Source of the DNA: Paenibacillus sp. J23TS9
GTDB taxonomy: Bacteria > Bacillota > Bacilli > Paenibacillales > Paenibacillaceae
Assembly: GCF_018403225.1 (NCBI RefSeq)
Contig: NZ_BOSG01000002.1
Coordinates: 1-64,000 of the forward strand
Reading direction: 5' to 3'
Length of the DNA: 64,000 bases
The notes beneath the pieces are model-generated. The model searched no databases. It saw nothing but the letters and a program-made list of their open reading frames with translations, and was not told where the DNA came from. Position numbers and translations under genes: made by a program. Shown here in pieces: positions 25,747-35,398 of the stretch (position 1 is its first letter; the number at the start of each line of letters is the position of its first letter).

Positions 25747-25802
25747 ATTGTAGAAAAGGAGGATGCCTTGGAACATGTCTAGTTCTATGCGAATGATGGT
25801 TG
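25747..25802 (-). promoter_or_regulatory. Possible weak promoter of the permease pair
   Basis: On the minus strand TAGACAT (25775-25781; 5 of 7 match to TGCACAT) lies exactly 22 bp before TACAAT (25747-25752). The expected distal box 21 bp upstream (25796-25802) matches in only 3 of 7 positions. A degenerate member of the tandem-box promoters, or chance. Confidence 0.3.
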
Positions 25803-25814
25803 ATCTTACTTCTT

Positions 25815-27146
25815 CTATTTTTTGAGGTCGCTCGGGCTGACCCCGTAATACTTTTTAAAAATCTTGCTGAAATGCTCCGGCGACTCGTAGCCGACCCGCT
25901 CGGCAATCTCGTAGCGGCGCAGATCGGTATGCAGCAGCAGCGACCGGCTCTCCTCCATCCGCAGCTTGACCACGTATTCCCAGAGATTGAAACCGGTAAT
26001 CTTCTTGAAAAGGTAGCTCAAATAGTTCGGACTGACATGATTCCGTTTGGCAACCTCATGAATGGTGAGTCCCTTTTGGCTGTAGTTTTCTTCGATATAG
26101 CTCTTCGCCTGCTCCACGATCCGGTTGCTTTGGGTCGATAGCTCCTCGGCGTTCGGGTCGCGGGCGTAGTTATGCCAGCTGAAATCCCCGTAGTAAAAGA
26201 CATGGTAATCGCCGTGTTCGCTAGTCCAAATCATCGCCTTGTCGGCCTGCCTGCTTAGTACGTTTACGAACTGCAGGCCTTTTAAAATCTGGCTGATGCC
26301 GACCGTGCACTCGATTTTCAAATACTTGCCTATATGATGGTGCATGCTCCGGCTGATCATCTCGAGCTGGCTGATCCGGTTCGAATGCTGCTCCGCATAC
26401 TCCGCTTCACTCCACTGGACAAGTATATTGATGCTGCGGTCCGGCGCATAGAACACCTGCGCGTTCAGCTCCTGATCCAGCAGCTCCTTGATAATATTGA
26501 GCGAAGCATACTGCATGAGCGGGATATCCTTCTCCGGGAACGGGCTCTCGCCGTTTGCCGCGATCAGCGCCAGTTTAACCTTAATCACGGCGAAATAAGG
26601 TCCTGTAATCCCGATATTTTCATAATACGATTGCATGGGATAAGGCCCATCCGGATGTTCTACCGTCTCGGCGAGCAGCCGGTTCAGCGGCTTGCTGGAT
26701 TCCGGCTGCGGCTCCTCCATGCGGAAATCCTCGTGCCCGGCCGAAAGCACCTCTTCCGTGCGGGGCAGCGGTTTATCCATTTTCAGCAGCACGCTGCGGA
26801 CCGAGTCCAGGAACTGCTCGCTATTGAGCGGCTTGATCAAATAATCACGCGCGCCCAGGCGGATCGCCATCTGCGCATATTGAAAGGTTTCATGGGCGGA
26901 TATGATGATGGTCTGCACCCAAGGCTTGACGATCTTCGCCTGGTGCATCAGCTCGATGCCGTTCATTTCCCCCATCTGGATGTCCGTTATGAGCAGATCG
27001 ATATTCTCCATCCGGATGTAATCCAGCGCTTCTTCGCCGCTCGTGGCGGTAATGATTTTGCCGATGCCGAGTCCCGAAGCATTCAATAGCCCTGCCAGAC
27101 CTTTGCAAATCAACGGTTCGTCATCCACGACTAAAATGTTGTACAT
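25815..27146 (-). CDS. AraC-type response regulator (YesN family)
   Basis: 443 residues. Receiver domain (1-125) with phosphorylation site Asp55 in LLITDIQMGEMNG, acidic pair Asp8/Asp9 and the LIKPL lysine; a middle linker of about 200 residues; two AraC helix-turn-helix motifs at the C-terminus (about 345-443) ending GYESPEHFSKIFKKYYGVSPSDLKK. Encoded 17 nt after its histidine kinase. It is the best candidate for the protein that binds the paired 21-bp-spaced boxes in this locus, which suit two AraC-type reading heads. GGAGG lies 10 nt before the ATG. Confidence 0.94.
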   Translation of the reverse strand: MYNILVVDDEPLICKGLAGLLNASGLGIGKIITATSGEEALDYIRMENIDLLITDIQMGEMNGIELMHQAKIVKPWVQTIIISAHETFQYAQMAIRLGARDYLIKPLNSEQFLDSVRSVLLKMDKPLPRTEEVLSAGHEDFRMEEPQPESSKPLNRLLAETVEHPDGPYPMQSYYENIGITGPYFAVIKVKLALIAANGESPFPEKDIPLMQYASLNIIKELLDQELNAQVFYAPDRSINILVQWSEAEYAEQHSNRISQLEMISRSMHHHIGKYLKIECTVGISQILKGLQFVNVLSRQADKAMIWTSEHGDYHVFYYGDFSWHNYARDPNAEELSTQSNRIVEQAKSYIEENYSQKGLTIHEVAKRNHVSPNYLSYLFKKITGFNLWEYVVKLRMEESRSLLLHTDLRRYEIAERVGYESPEHFSKIFKKYYGVSPSDLKK

Positions 27147-27163
27147 GTCTCTCGTTCCTCCCT

Positions 27164-28963
27164 TTAATCGTCCTGCCGGGTGATCAGCAGCGATACCGTT
27201 ACTGTCGTTCCCCCTTCGGTCCGCCCTTCATAGGCCAGTCCGTATTCAGGTCCGTAATGCAGCTGCAGGCGCTGATGAATGTTTCGGATGCCGTAGCCCG
27301 TCGGCGAATTCGACGAGTCATTGCTAAGCACCTTGCGGATCGCATCATAGTCGACGTTCTTGAAACCGTTGTCGGAAATGCGGATGTACAGCACACCCTG
27401 GCTCTCTTCGGCAATAATCCGGATTTCCCCGTCCTCACCCATATTTTTAATGCCATGAATGATCCCGTTTTCTATCAGAGGCTGCAGCGTGATTTTCGGT
27501 ATGTTGACCGAATACAGATGCTCGGGAATGTCCATTTCTACGCGGAAGGCATAGTCGTAGCGGTTCTGCTGCAGCTTGATATAAGCCGTGGCATGCTCAA
27601 GCTCCTCCTCCAGCGTAATCAGCTCCCGGCCGCGGCTGAGACTGATTTTCATCAATTTGGATAAATCCTTGATCATGTCGGCGGAAACGGTATTCCCCTC
27701 CATCGTGCTTTTCCAGTAGATGCTCTCCAGCGTATTGTACAAGAGATGCGGATTAATCTGCTGGTACAGAAGCGAAAGCTGCGTTTCCTTCTGCTTCAAA
27801 TCCATGTTGTATTTATAATGAATGAGATCATTCAGCCTGCGTGCCATGTCATAGATCGTCGAGATCAGCACGCTGACCTCGTCGCTGCGCTTCCTGTACG
27901 GGGTCTGAGGCACGATGTTACCGGGTTCATACCTGCGTACGAAGAAGACAAGCTTCTGGAGCGGCGTCATGAGCGATCGCCAGAAATACAAAATAATAAT
28001 CAATCCGACGATAAAATAAGCGATCGAAATGACCAGAATGACCCGTTTGATTTCGTTTTGCTGCTGAAGCAGCGCTTTGACGGGCACCTTGTAGATCAGC
28101 TTCTGCTGAAGCACATAATTATAATCGGCAACATAAATGAAATCCTTCGTGATGACGTCCTTCACACCGATGGCCGATCTGCCGGGATCCAGCTCCGGCG
28201 GCAGCTCCAGCACGCCTTCTCTACCTGTTTCCGTCGTCGTCAGAATATGGTTTTTCCAATCCGTAAAATAGAGCTCGCCTTCGGGAAGCGAAACCGTTTT
28301 TAAGGATTCGCCGATTCTGGCGTCCACGTTCGATACGGCCAGAACGCCGATCGTCCCGCCTTTGTAGATATTGTTGATCGCACGCACGTACAGAAGCGTC
28401 TTTTGATCCTTCTGCCCTTTAACGGGAGGCGAGAGATGATCCGTCAGCTTCAAATAACCGTTCCCCTTATGGGATACGGCTTCATCGAACCACTCCGGCC
28501 TCTCCTTCTCATCCGAGAAAAAATACATGCCCGACTTTTTGGATTCCGGATAATAAGGCGCGAAAAAGAAAGCGTTGTCCGGATCGTACACGTAAAGCGA
28601 ATAATACAGCGGCTCCCTCTCATCGGTCTCCTGCGAATATGTATTCAGCATGACTTCAATCTTTTCATAGTTCTTCACCCTGGCGAGAATGTTCTCGTCT
28701 TTGGTCGTGCTAAGCTGCTGGATCATGGAATTTTGAAAAACGGTGGACGTCACCTTGTTGATCGTTTCGATATCCCTGCTGATCAGCTTGAAATTTTGCT
28801 TGTTCAGCTCGATATACGCGTTGGTCACATGCCGCTTCAAGATTTGCCCCGCTTTGTTGTTGCCATAGGCGTTCAGGATGAAAAGCGGAATCACGAGAAC
28901 AAGAAAAAGCAGGATCAGCTGCTGCTTGACGTTCATTTTCGTAAACGGGTTCTGAAGCTTCAT
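27164..28963 (-). CDS. Sensor histidine kinase, LytS/YesM family
   Basis: 599 residues. Membrane segment at about 13-31, an extracellular cache-like sensor of about 275 residues, second membrane segment at about 310-330, HAMP linker, then the His_kinase domain with phospho-acceptor His406 in INPHLLYNTLESI and an HATPase with GYGIRNIHQRLQLHYG. It should sense an extracellular sugar signal, directly or with the binding protein, and phosphorylate the response regulator encoded next. First gene of the kinase/regulator operon, controlled by the tandem boxes upstream. Confidence 0.94.
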   Translation of the reverse strand: MKLQNPFTKMNVKQQLILLFLVLVIPLFILNAYGNNKAGQILKRHVTNAYIELNKQNFKLISRDIETINKVTSTVFQNSMIQQLSTTKDENILARVKNYEKIEVMLNTYSQETDEREPLYYSLYVYDPDNAFFFAPYYPESKKSGMYFFSDEKERPEWFDEAVSHKGNGYLKLTDHLSPPVKGQKDQKTLLYVRAINNIYKGGTIGVLAVSNVDARIGESLKTVSLPEGELYFTDWKNHILTTTETGREGVLELPPELDPGRSAIGVKDVITKDFIYVADYNYVLQQKLIYKVPVKALLQQQNEIKRVILVISIAYFIVGLIIILYFWRSLMTPLQKLVFFVRRYEPGNIVPQTPYRKRSDEVSVLISTIYDMARRLNDLIHYKYNMDLKQKETQLSLLYQQINPHLLYNTLESIYWKSTMEGNTVSADMIKDLSKLMKISLSRGRELITLEEELEHATAYIKLQQNRYDYAFRVEMDIPEHLYSVNIPKITLQPLIENGIIHGIKNMGEDGEIRIIAEESQGVLYIRISDNGFKNVDYDAIRKVLSNDSSNSPTGYGIRNIHQRLQLHYGPEYGLAYEGRTEGGTTVTVSLLITRQDD

Positions 28964-28990
28964 TCGCCATAAACACCTCCGGCTTCTTTC

Positions 28991-29046
28991 AATATAGCAG
29001 TTCTAAAATAACGCAAGTATGTGCATCTCTACGGTAATCATGGGCA
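28991..29046 (-). promoter_or_regulatory. Kinase-operon promoter with tandem TGCACAT boxes
   Basis: On the minus strand, distal box TGCCCAT (29040-29046) and proximal box TGCACAT (29019-29025) are 21 bp apart; the proximal box ends 22 bp before a TATATT -10 box (28991-28996). The flanks also match the GH65 promoter: both have CCGTA-A-ATGCACATA around one box. Confidence 0.72.
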
Positions 29047-29171
29047 TTTGTAAGATCCGGAGCGCCAATCTTATTTGTGCTTTACAGGAAATGTCACTCC
29101 GGAACTCTAGTGTAAGGCATTTTTTCCGGCTTGCCAGTATATTTTTTGTCGGAAAAGGAACGCAAAAAAAG

Positions 29172-29199
29172 AAAAAAGCGGCTCGCGGCCGCCTTTTTC
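29172..29199. terminator. Terminator after VanZ gene
   Basis: AAAAGCGGC and GCCGCCTTTTT form a GC-rich hairpin with A/T runs on both sides, directly after the VanZ stop codon on the minus strand. Confidence 0.75.
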
Positions 29200-29214
29200 T
29201 TTATCATGCTTTTT

Positions 29215-29847
29215 TTAACGGGACAGAGAACCATGCTCCGATTCGCCATGATGCTCGCTTTCCCTCATTTGGATATCAGGCGCCGCAGTAGCTTGCAGCA
29301 CCCGAAGCACCCCATATCCCAGCACGCCTCCTGCCGTATTCATGATCAGGTCATCGACGTCAAAGGTTCCGATAAACAGCAGCAGCTGCGCCGTTTCCAG
29401 CGCCAGGCTGACTCCGAAAGAAATCAGCAGCACCTTCAGCGCCGGCATGGACCGAAATCCGCAGACCAGCGGCAGCAGGAAGCCGAGCGGCATGAAAGCG
29501 GCGATGTTTCCGAAAAAGTTGATGAAGCCGGACGGACTTCTGAGATTGTGAATATTCCCGGTAATCTCATGCATCGGCACTAGATTGCTCATCAGCCGCA
29601 GACGCTGCAGGATACGCTCCGGATGCATGACGCTCTCGGTCAGCTGCCGCAGGTAAAAACCGGGGCTCGAGCCTCCGAATTTGAACAAAATGATCTTCAC
29701 AAGGACATATAAATAAACGATAAACACCAGGATCAAACCCAGCTTGACCGCCATGCGTATGGAATGATTGGGATCGGCCGGGCCGGAACCGGCTTGGTGT
29801 CTTCCGGATCGGCTCCTATCGTGCGGAACATGATTATAAGAATTCAT
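29215..29847 (-). CDS. VanZ-like membrane protein
   Basis: 210 residues with about five membrane segments. Seen: NLVPMHEITGN, the NFFGNIAAFMPLGFLLPL motif and ETAQLLLFIGTFDVDDLIMNTAGGVLGY, which define the VanZ-like family. The first 30 residues are hydrophilic and low complexity. VanZ itself is linked to teicoplanin resistance, but most homologues have no known role. It lies between the GH65/pgmB operon and the kinase operon and may be read with the former. Confidence 0.88.
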   Translation of the reverse strand: MNSYNHVPHDRSRSGRHQAGSGPADPNHSIRMAVKLGLILVFIVYLYVLVKIILFKFGGSSPGFYLRQLTESVMHPERILQRLRLMSNLVPMHEITGNIHNLRSPSGFINFFGNIAAFMPLGFLLPLVCGFRSMPALKVLLISFGVSLALETAQLLLFIGTFDVDDLIMNTAGGVLGYGVLRVLQATAAPDIQMRESEHHGESEHGSLSR

Positions 29848-29949
29848 AACGGATTCTCCCTTAACATGCGATTTTGCTTACATGGTTAAGGATAGCCTTA
29901 AGGTCTTTAATATTTCTCAACAAAAAATAAAGAAGTTTAAAGAATCGCT

Positions 29950-30585
29950 TTATTTCACCAAATCGATCAGTCCGGAAATGACCCGGTCCGCTTCGCTGAG
30001 AATCTCGGGACGGCCGATGCCGACAACGCCGCAGCCCGCAGCCTTGCCCGCCTGCACGCCGGCAGCCGCATCCTCGAATACGACACAATGAGAAGGATCA
30101 AGCCCCAAAGCCTCGCATCCCTTCACAAATACCTCCGGGTCGGGCTTGGCCTTGGACACCTTGTTGCCGTCGATCACCGCATCGAACAGGGAGGCGATCT
30201 GAAGCCGCTCCAGGATGAATTCCGCATTTTTGCTGGCCGAGCCAAGCGCGATCCCGACACCCCGCTCCCTGAGCCCGGTCAGATACGTTCTTACGCCCGG
30301 AAGCAGCTCCGACTCATCCAGCTGCGAAATGTACTTCACGTAGCGGTCGTTTTTTTCCTGCGCCATGCGCAGCTGCTCCGTTTCCGTAGCCTGCATGCCG
30401 CCGATCTCAAGCAGAATTCGCAGCGATTCCATCCGGCTGACGCCCTTCAGCCGTTCATTATGCTCCTCCGTAAACTCGAATCCCAGCTCCTTCGCCAGCT
30501 CGCGCCAAGCGAGGAAATGGTATTTGGCCGTATCGACGATCACGCCGTCCAGATCGAAAATAGCGCCTTTCATATGCTCCAGCAT
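29950..30585 (-). CDS. pgmB: Beta-phosphoglucomutase
   Basis: 211-residue HAD-superfamily enzyme. It turns beta-glucose-1-phosphate into glucose-6-phosphate through beta-glucose-1,6-bisphosphate. Seen: FDLDGVIVDTAKYHFLAW with nucleophile Asp11 and acid/base Asp13, the cap motif KGVSRMESL, GSASKNA and FEDAAAGVQAGKAAG. It follows two GH65 phosphorylase genes whose expected product is beta-glucose-1-phosphate, so the three form a complete disaccharide phosphorolysis route. GGAGG lies 7 nt before the ATG. Confidence 0.95.
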   Translation of the reverse strand: MLEHMKGAIFDLDGVIVDTAKYHFLAWRELAKELGFEFTEEHNERLKGVSRMESLRILLEIGGMQATETEQLRMAQEKNDRYVKYISQLDESELLPGVRTYLTGLRERGVGIALGSASKNAEFILERLQIASLFDAVIDGNKVSKAKPDPEVFVKGCEALGLDPSHCVVFEDAAAGVQAGKAAGCGVVGIGRPEILSEADRVISGLIDLVK

Positions 30586-30615
30586 GTCTAATCCTCCGCT
30601 TTCTAAAGTTGTTGG

Positions 30616-32916
30616 TTAACTGCCCGCCGATACCCGTCCATTCAGGCTGAACCTAACGGTTTGGCCCGGACTGACGCTCGCCGCGCCTTCCTGAATGCGG
30701 AAAGCCTGCTCCGCTCCGCCCGTCGCCAGAGATGTCACCCGGACATCCTCCTTCGTGATCCGGATGTCAAAAGCGTGCCCCCGGACGTGGATCTTAAACG
30801 CCAGCGCGGACCATGCGGCTGGAAGCGACGGATTCAGCCGGACCTCCTTCTCGTCCGCCTGCAGTCCGCCAAAACCGAGCACCGCCGCCATCCATGCGCC
30901 GCCGTTGGCCGCAGGGTGCGTGCCCCCAATGTACAAATCGCCCACATACTGCTTGGAATCCCCGGTCAAATCGATGGTCGCCGTCCGTTTGAAGTACGGA
31001 TACGCCCAATCCGGCATGCCGATGTCGGAGGCGACCAGCGCATACACGCAGGGGCTCAGGCTTGAGCCATGCTCGGTGCGCGGCTCGTAGAATTCCCAAT
31101 TGGCTTTCTTGATCTCCGGCGCAAATTCATCCTTGAACAAATGCATCAGCAGGACCACGTCGGCCTGCTTGATGATCTGCGTCGTCGTCGCAATGCCGCT
31201 GCCGCCACCCAAATACTCGTTCGGCTGCAGGATGCGCGATTTTAGCACCTGAAGGCTGACATCCTCGAGCTGATGGTATCTGTCGAATTGCTCAATGACA
31301 CCGGTATGCTCGTCGGGCTGCGGTACATACAGACGTTCCGCAATCTCCCGGATTTCGTCCATTCCCGGTACGCCCTTGCGCTCGCGTGTAAGCTCGGCAT
31401 GAAGCGCCGGAGCCTGCTCCGCCAGTTCATCCATCATGCGCACGGCCATTCGCAACGTATGGCGAGCCATATAGTTCGTGAAGGCATTGTTATGAACGCG
31501 CTCATGATACTCATCCGGGCCCGTCACATCCAGCAGCTCATACCGCTCCTTCAGCGGATAATAGCAGGCATAGGAATACAGGAAACGCGCGCATTCCCAG
31601 ATGACCTCCGCCCCGCCGTCCAGAAGAAACCGGCTATCGCCCGTCAGCTTGTAGTACTCCCAGATGCCGTGGGCAACGTCACAGCTGATATGAATCTGCT
31701 TGTCGCGGAAGTACGTCCGCATCGGGCGACCGGTGAACACGTCCGTGATATTGAACAGCGTGCAGGCATCGTCGCCACTGTCCTGGCTTTCCCAAGCATA
31801 ATAGGCGCCGCCAAATCCGTATTCGGCTGCCTTCCTTCTCGCACCGTCCAGCGTATGCTTGCGGTACAGCATAATATTTCTGGCTACCTGCGGCTGGGTG
31901 TAGAGAAAGAAGGGGAGCATGAACATTTCCGTGTCCCAAAATACCGCTCCCTTATACACCTGGCCGGATAGCCCCCGCGCCGGAATCGAAACCTTCTCCG
32001 AAGCCGCGGGCGCAATAATGAGCAGCTGATAAATGCTGTACCGGAGCGCAAGCTGGGCCTCGTCGTCCCCTTCGATCACGACATCCGACAGAGTCCAATG
32101 CTGCTCCCATATCTCTTCATGCGCCTTCAACAGGGACGCATAGCCGGCCGCTTGAGCCTGGCGGCTAGCGGATACCGCAGCAGCCAGCGCGTCATCGACT
32201 TCATCCAGGCTGGTATATACGGATACATATTTGACCCATTCCTGCGAGGCTCCTGCCTGAAGCGACAGCTGAATCCGGTGGACAATTCCGTTCTCTGATG
32301 CCTCCATCTCCTGATCGCTTGCTTGCGGCCCCTCAAGGCATTCCGCAACAGCCACCCGAATCCCCAATTCCTGTGTGCTGGCTGCCGCCGTCAGCGTTCC
32401 CTCATGGGAAGCGTACTGTGTTTCCTTCAAATGAGGGCCGTTGATATCCCATACCGCTCCGTCAATGCCGGTTTCCAACGTCAGCTGAACGTCTTGATCG
32501 CTGTGTACGGTGAAACGGTTCACGATCAGATGCAGCTGATCCATGCTGACAAACCGCTCCGATCGGAAGGTGATCCGGGTACCGCTTCCTGTAAGATACA
32601 CCGTCTCCCGGCTGTGGAGTCCGCGCGCGATATCCAGCTCCTGCATATGCTTTTCCACGGATGCGCTTAGCACATTCAATTCAGCCCCATCCGCGTATAA
32701 CCTCGTTCGAAGGCCGTTCGGCGCATTCACGGGCTCCCGCCATTTCGTGCCGACCTGATCGTACACGCCGGCCAGTGTCACCGCGGTCAGCTGCTCTTGT
32801 GAGAATTCATCCAGCGTGCCGCGGTAGCCCATGTATCCGTTGCCCGTCATGAATTTGCTGCCGTGATTGGTTATCCGCTGCGGATCAAAGCCTTCTTCCC
32901 TAACGATCCAGCTCAT
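30616..32916 (-). CDS. GH65 glycoside phosphorylase (first of two)
   Basis: 766 residues from the ATG at 32916, chosen for GTAGGTG just upstream. GH65 enzymes split alpha-linked glucosides with phosphate, inverting to beta-glucose-1-phosphate. N-terminal beta-sandwich with KFMTGNGYMGYRGT (about 21-34), then the (alpha/alpha)6 barrel with WDTEMFMLPF, general acid Glu469 in TGPDEYH, KQADV phosphate-binding segment and HGSSLSP. The YDQVGTKWREPVNAPN stretch is not typical of classic maltose phosphorylase, so a nigerose- or kojibiose-type substrate is possible; specificity is unresolved. Upstream and downstream genes suggest a joint pathway. Confidence 0.9.
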   Translation of the reverse strand: MSWIVREEGFDPQRITNHGSKFMTGNGYMGYRGTLDEFSQEQLTAVTLAGVYDQVGTKWREPVNAPNGLRTRLYADGAELNVLSASVEKHMQELDIARGLHSRETVYLTGSGTRITFRSERFVSMDQLHLIVNRFTVHSDQDVQLTLETGIDGAVWDINGPHLKETQYASHEGTLTAAASTQELGIRVAVAECLEGPQASDQEMEASENGIVHRIQLSLQAGASQEWVKYVSVYTSLDEVDDALAAAVSASRQAQAAGYASLLKAHEEIWEQHWTLSDVVIEGDDEAQLALRYSIYQLLIIAPAASEKVSIPARGLSGQVYKGAVFWDTEMFMLPFFLYTQPQVARNIMLYRKHTLDGARRKAAEYGFGGAYYAWESQDSGDDACTLFNITDVFTGRPMRTYFRDKQIHISCDVAHGIWEYYKLTGDSRFLLDGGAEVIWECARFLYSYACYYPLKERYELLDVTGPDEYHERVHNNAFTNYMARHTLRMAVRMMDELAEQAPALHAELTRERKGVPGMDEIREIAERLYVPQPDEHTGVIEQFDRYHQLEDVSLQVLKSRILQPNEYLGGGSGIATTTQIIKQADVVLLMHLFKDEFAPEIKKANWEFYEPRTEHGSSLSPCVYALVASDIGMPDWAYPYFKRTATIDLTGDSKQYVGDLYIGGTHPAANGGAWMAAVLGFGGLQADEKEVRLNPSLPAAWSALAFKIHVRGHAFDIRITKEDVRVTSLATGGAEQAFRIQEGAASVSPGQTVRFSLNGRVSAGS

Positions 32917-32999
32917 GAAACACCTACCCCTATTCATCAGTAATTGATCTCGCCATCTCTGCTAAGCTTCCATTCGATTGTTTCCGCCGTTGCTTGCCG

Positions 33000-35318
33000 T
33001 TAATTGCCTGCCTTGACGGCTGACTGCGGCATCGGCACTTCCACGCCTGCCATGCTGATCTCGGCGTCCTCACCGTATAACCGAATGACCACGCTGTCTC
33101 CCTCGGTAACGCGTACGCGCACGCGCTGCTGGTCAGCTTTAATCTCCAGGACGCTGCCCCGATAGGTCATGTTAAAGCTGTATTCATCCCACACTTGCGG
33201 AATGGACGGCGCAAGCGCCAGACCCTCGCCGTCGGAGCGGAGGCCTCCGAATCCGTAGACGATGTTCATCCATGCAGCCGCGATAGAGGTCGTGTGAAGC
33301 CCTTCCCGGGTGTTCCGGTTATAGTTGTCCAGATCGAGTCTCGTCGCAAACTCGAAGAAATGGTAGGCTTCCTCATGGCGTCCGATCTCCGCCGCCAGGA
33401 TGGAATGGATCGACGGGGACAGCGAGGATTCATGAATGCAGCGCGGCTCGTAATACTCGTAATTCGTCCGCTTTGCCTCGGCTGTATACTCGCTGTTGTA
33501 CAGGAACATGAACATCAGCACATCCGGCTGTTTGATCATGTCGTAGCGGTACAGCCGGTCATACGACCAATGGGAATACAGCGGAAATTCCGTCACTGGG
33601 ATCGAATGGATATCGATATGCGGCATGTCGAAGAATCCGTCATGCTCCTCGTAAATGCCGGTCTCCTCGTCGTACGGGATTTTCATGTACTCGGCCAGCC
33701 GGGCCCAGTTCTCAAGCTCTTCGTCACGCAGCCCCGTTTTTGCCGTGACGGCTTTCAGCGCCGCTGGCGCTGCTGTCTTCATTTCTTCGAGCACGGATCG
33801 CGTATATTCGAACAGCTTTTTCGCCATCAGGTTGATATAGCAGTTGTTGTTCACCATGAGCTGGAATTCGTCCGGTCCCATGACGCCAAAATAACCGTAT
33901 TGTCCGCTCTTTTGCCCCCACTGCCCGCGTGTCGCATAGAAACGGCTGATTTCGACCAGCATTTCAGCCCCTTTTTCGTACAAGAAGGCCTTGTCGGATA
34001 CGATGCGGTCGTAGTGCCACAGGCCGTAGGCAACCGCGGTGCCTACATGCAGCTGAAGATTGGAATGCTGCCACAAATCGCAGCTCTCAGTTCCGTCGAT
34101 GGTCGCAATCGGGTAGAAAGCCCCCTCGCAATCGACCTCGCGGGCACGCTGCTTCGCATGCTCCAGGGAACGGTAGCGGAATTCCAGCAGGCTTTTCGCT
34201 GCTTTCGGATTGTTGAACAGATAAAACGGCAGGCAGTACGTCTCCGTATCCCAGAATGCCAGGCCCCGGTAGGCTTCGCCCGTCAGCCCCTTCGCGCCGA
34301 TGTTGAAGCCCGGATTGTCGCCGTGGTACGTCTGGTACATTTGGAATATGCAAAAACGAATGCCCTGCTGGTTCTCGGGATCGCCTTCGATCCGGATGTC
34401 CGAGGTCCGCCAGATTTCTTCCCAGTACGCCGCCTGCTCACGGCTTAATTCGTCGTAACTCGCTTCTGCCGTTTGTCCCAGCAGCACCTGCCCTTCATCC
34501 CATACAGCGGCATCCGGTTCTTCGCTGGTGACGAATGCGGCGTTCACGGCCACCTTATCCACAACCGCCGCCTGCCCTTGCTCCACTTGAAGCGTCAGCT
34601 CGGTACCTGCCAGATGCTCCTGCTCCACCGGTTCCGAGCGGACAACCTCCGCCCCCTGCGTATGGAGCGTAAAAGAGGAGAACAGGCGATTGCCCGTGTT
34701 GGCCGTTCTGCCGAGCATCGCTGCGCCGCTCCCGCCCTGTTCCCGGCGAACCACGGACCAGAACCCGCGCCCTTGATCCTCATGCAGCGTATTGAAATCA
34801 AGCCCGGAGCGGATCTGCACCGTGCCCGAAAAATTAAGCGGCGTAAGGGTCATCCGCTGCGCTCCGACATGGGATCTGGTCATGCTCACCAGACGTTCGA
34901 AGCGGATGGCGAGTTCTTTCCCATCCTTCACATGCCATACCAGTTCCCGCTGCACCGTCCCCTTGCGGAAATCGAGCACGCGCCGGAATTCGGAAAAACG
35001 GCTTTGAGCCAGATCGAGCTGCTCACCGTCCACCGTAATCCGCGTGTACAGCCAGTCCACGGCATTGACCATGAAACGCAAGGAACGGATGGTGCCGCGA
35101 TAATGGCCCTGTACCGGCATTTCTTCGTATAGTCCGTTAAAATAACTGCCCAGCAGCGTGTCTCCGCCGTATCCTTCCTCCGGATACCCGCGGACACCCA
35201 TATATTCATTCCCCAGCGCGAAAATGGATTCGGACACCCGGTTTCGTTCCGGATCAAACCCTTCCTCCACAACCGACCAGGGATCCACTTTAAAGTACTT
35301 GTCAGCGACTTTTGCCAT
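33000..35318 (-). CDS. GH65 glycoside phosphorylase (second of two)
   Basis: 772 residues. The same fold as its neighbour but clearly diverged: FALGNEYMGVRGYPEEGYGG near residue 30, WDTETYCLPFYLF, general acid Glu484 in GPDEF followed by NNNCYINLMAKK, KQPDVL and HESSLSP. The FYPIATIDGTESCDLWQ region replaces the usual aglycone-site loop, so it likely acts on a different linkage from the first enzyme. First gene of the GH65-GH65-pgmB operon, under the tandem-box promoter at 35399-35454. GGGGAGAGGA precedes the ATG. Confidence 0.9.
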   Translation of the reverse strand: MAKVADKYFKVDPWSVVEEGFDPERNRVSESIFALGNEYMGVRGYPEEGYGGDTLLGSYFNGLYEEMPVQGHYRGTIRSLRFMVNAVDWLYTRITVDGEQLDLAQSRFSEFRRVLDFRKGTVQRELVWHVKDGKELAIRFERLVSMTRSHVGAQRMTLTPLNFSGTVQIRSGLDFNTLHEDQGRGFWSVVRREQGGSGAAMLGRTANTGNRLFSSFTLHTQGAEVVRSEPVEQEHLAGTELTLQVEQGQAAVVDKVAVNAAFVTSEEPDAAVWDEGQVLLGQTAEASYDELSREQAAYWEEIWRTSDIRIEGDPENQQGIRFCIFQMYQTYHGDNPGFNIGAKGLTGEAYRGLAFWDTETYCLPFYLFNNPKAAKSLLEFRYRSLEHAKQRAREVDCEGAFYPIATIDGTESCDLWQHSNLQLHVGTAVAYGLWHYDRIVSDKAFLYEKGAEMLVEISRFYATRGQWGQKSGQYGYFGVMGPDEFQLMVNNNCYINLMAKKLFEYTRSVLEEMKTAAPAALKAVTAKTGLRDEELENWARLAEYMKIPYDEETGIYEEHDGFFDMPHIDIHSIPVTEFPLYSHWSYDRLYRYDMIKQPDVLMFMFLYNSEYTAEAKRTNYEYYEPRCIHESSLSPSIHSILAAEIGRHEEAYHFFEFATRLDLDNYNRNTREGLHTTSIAAAWMNIVYGFGGLRSDGEGLALAPSIPQVWDEYSFNMTYRGSVLEIKADQQRVRVRVTEGDSVVIRLYGEDAEISMAGVEVPMPQSAVKAGN

Positions 35319-35398
35319 TCTTCCTCTCCCCTTCCCATCAATGGGAAGCGTCAGCCCTGTCTCCTCTGCTCTATGGGGCGGCTAACGCTCCTGCTTCC

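Noticed and set aside
29886-29901. Palindrome TTAAGG-ATAG-CCTTAA before the VanZ gene
   Set aside because: Stem of six pairs without a T run; could be a weak terminator or operator, but nothing else supports it.
33195-34448. A 417-codon open frame opposite the second GH65 gene
   Set aside because: Shadow of codon bias in the phosphorylase; no ribosome site or recognisable motif. The same applies to 6025-7470 opposite guaA.
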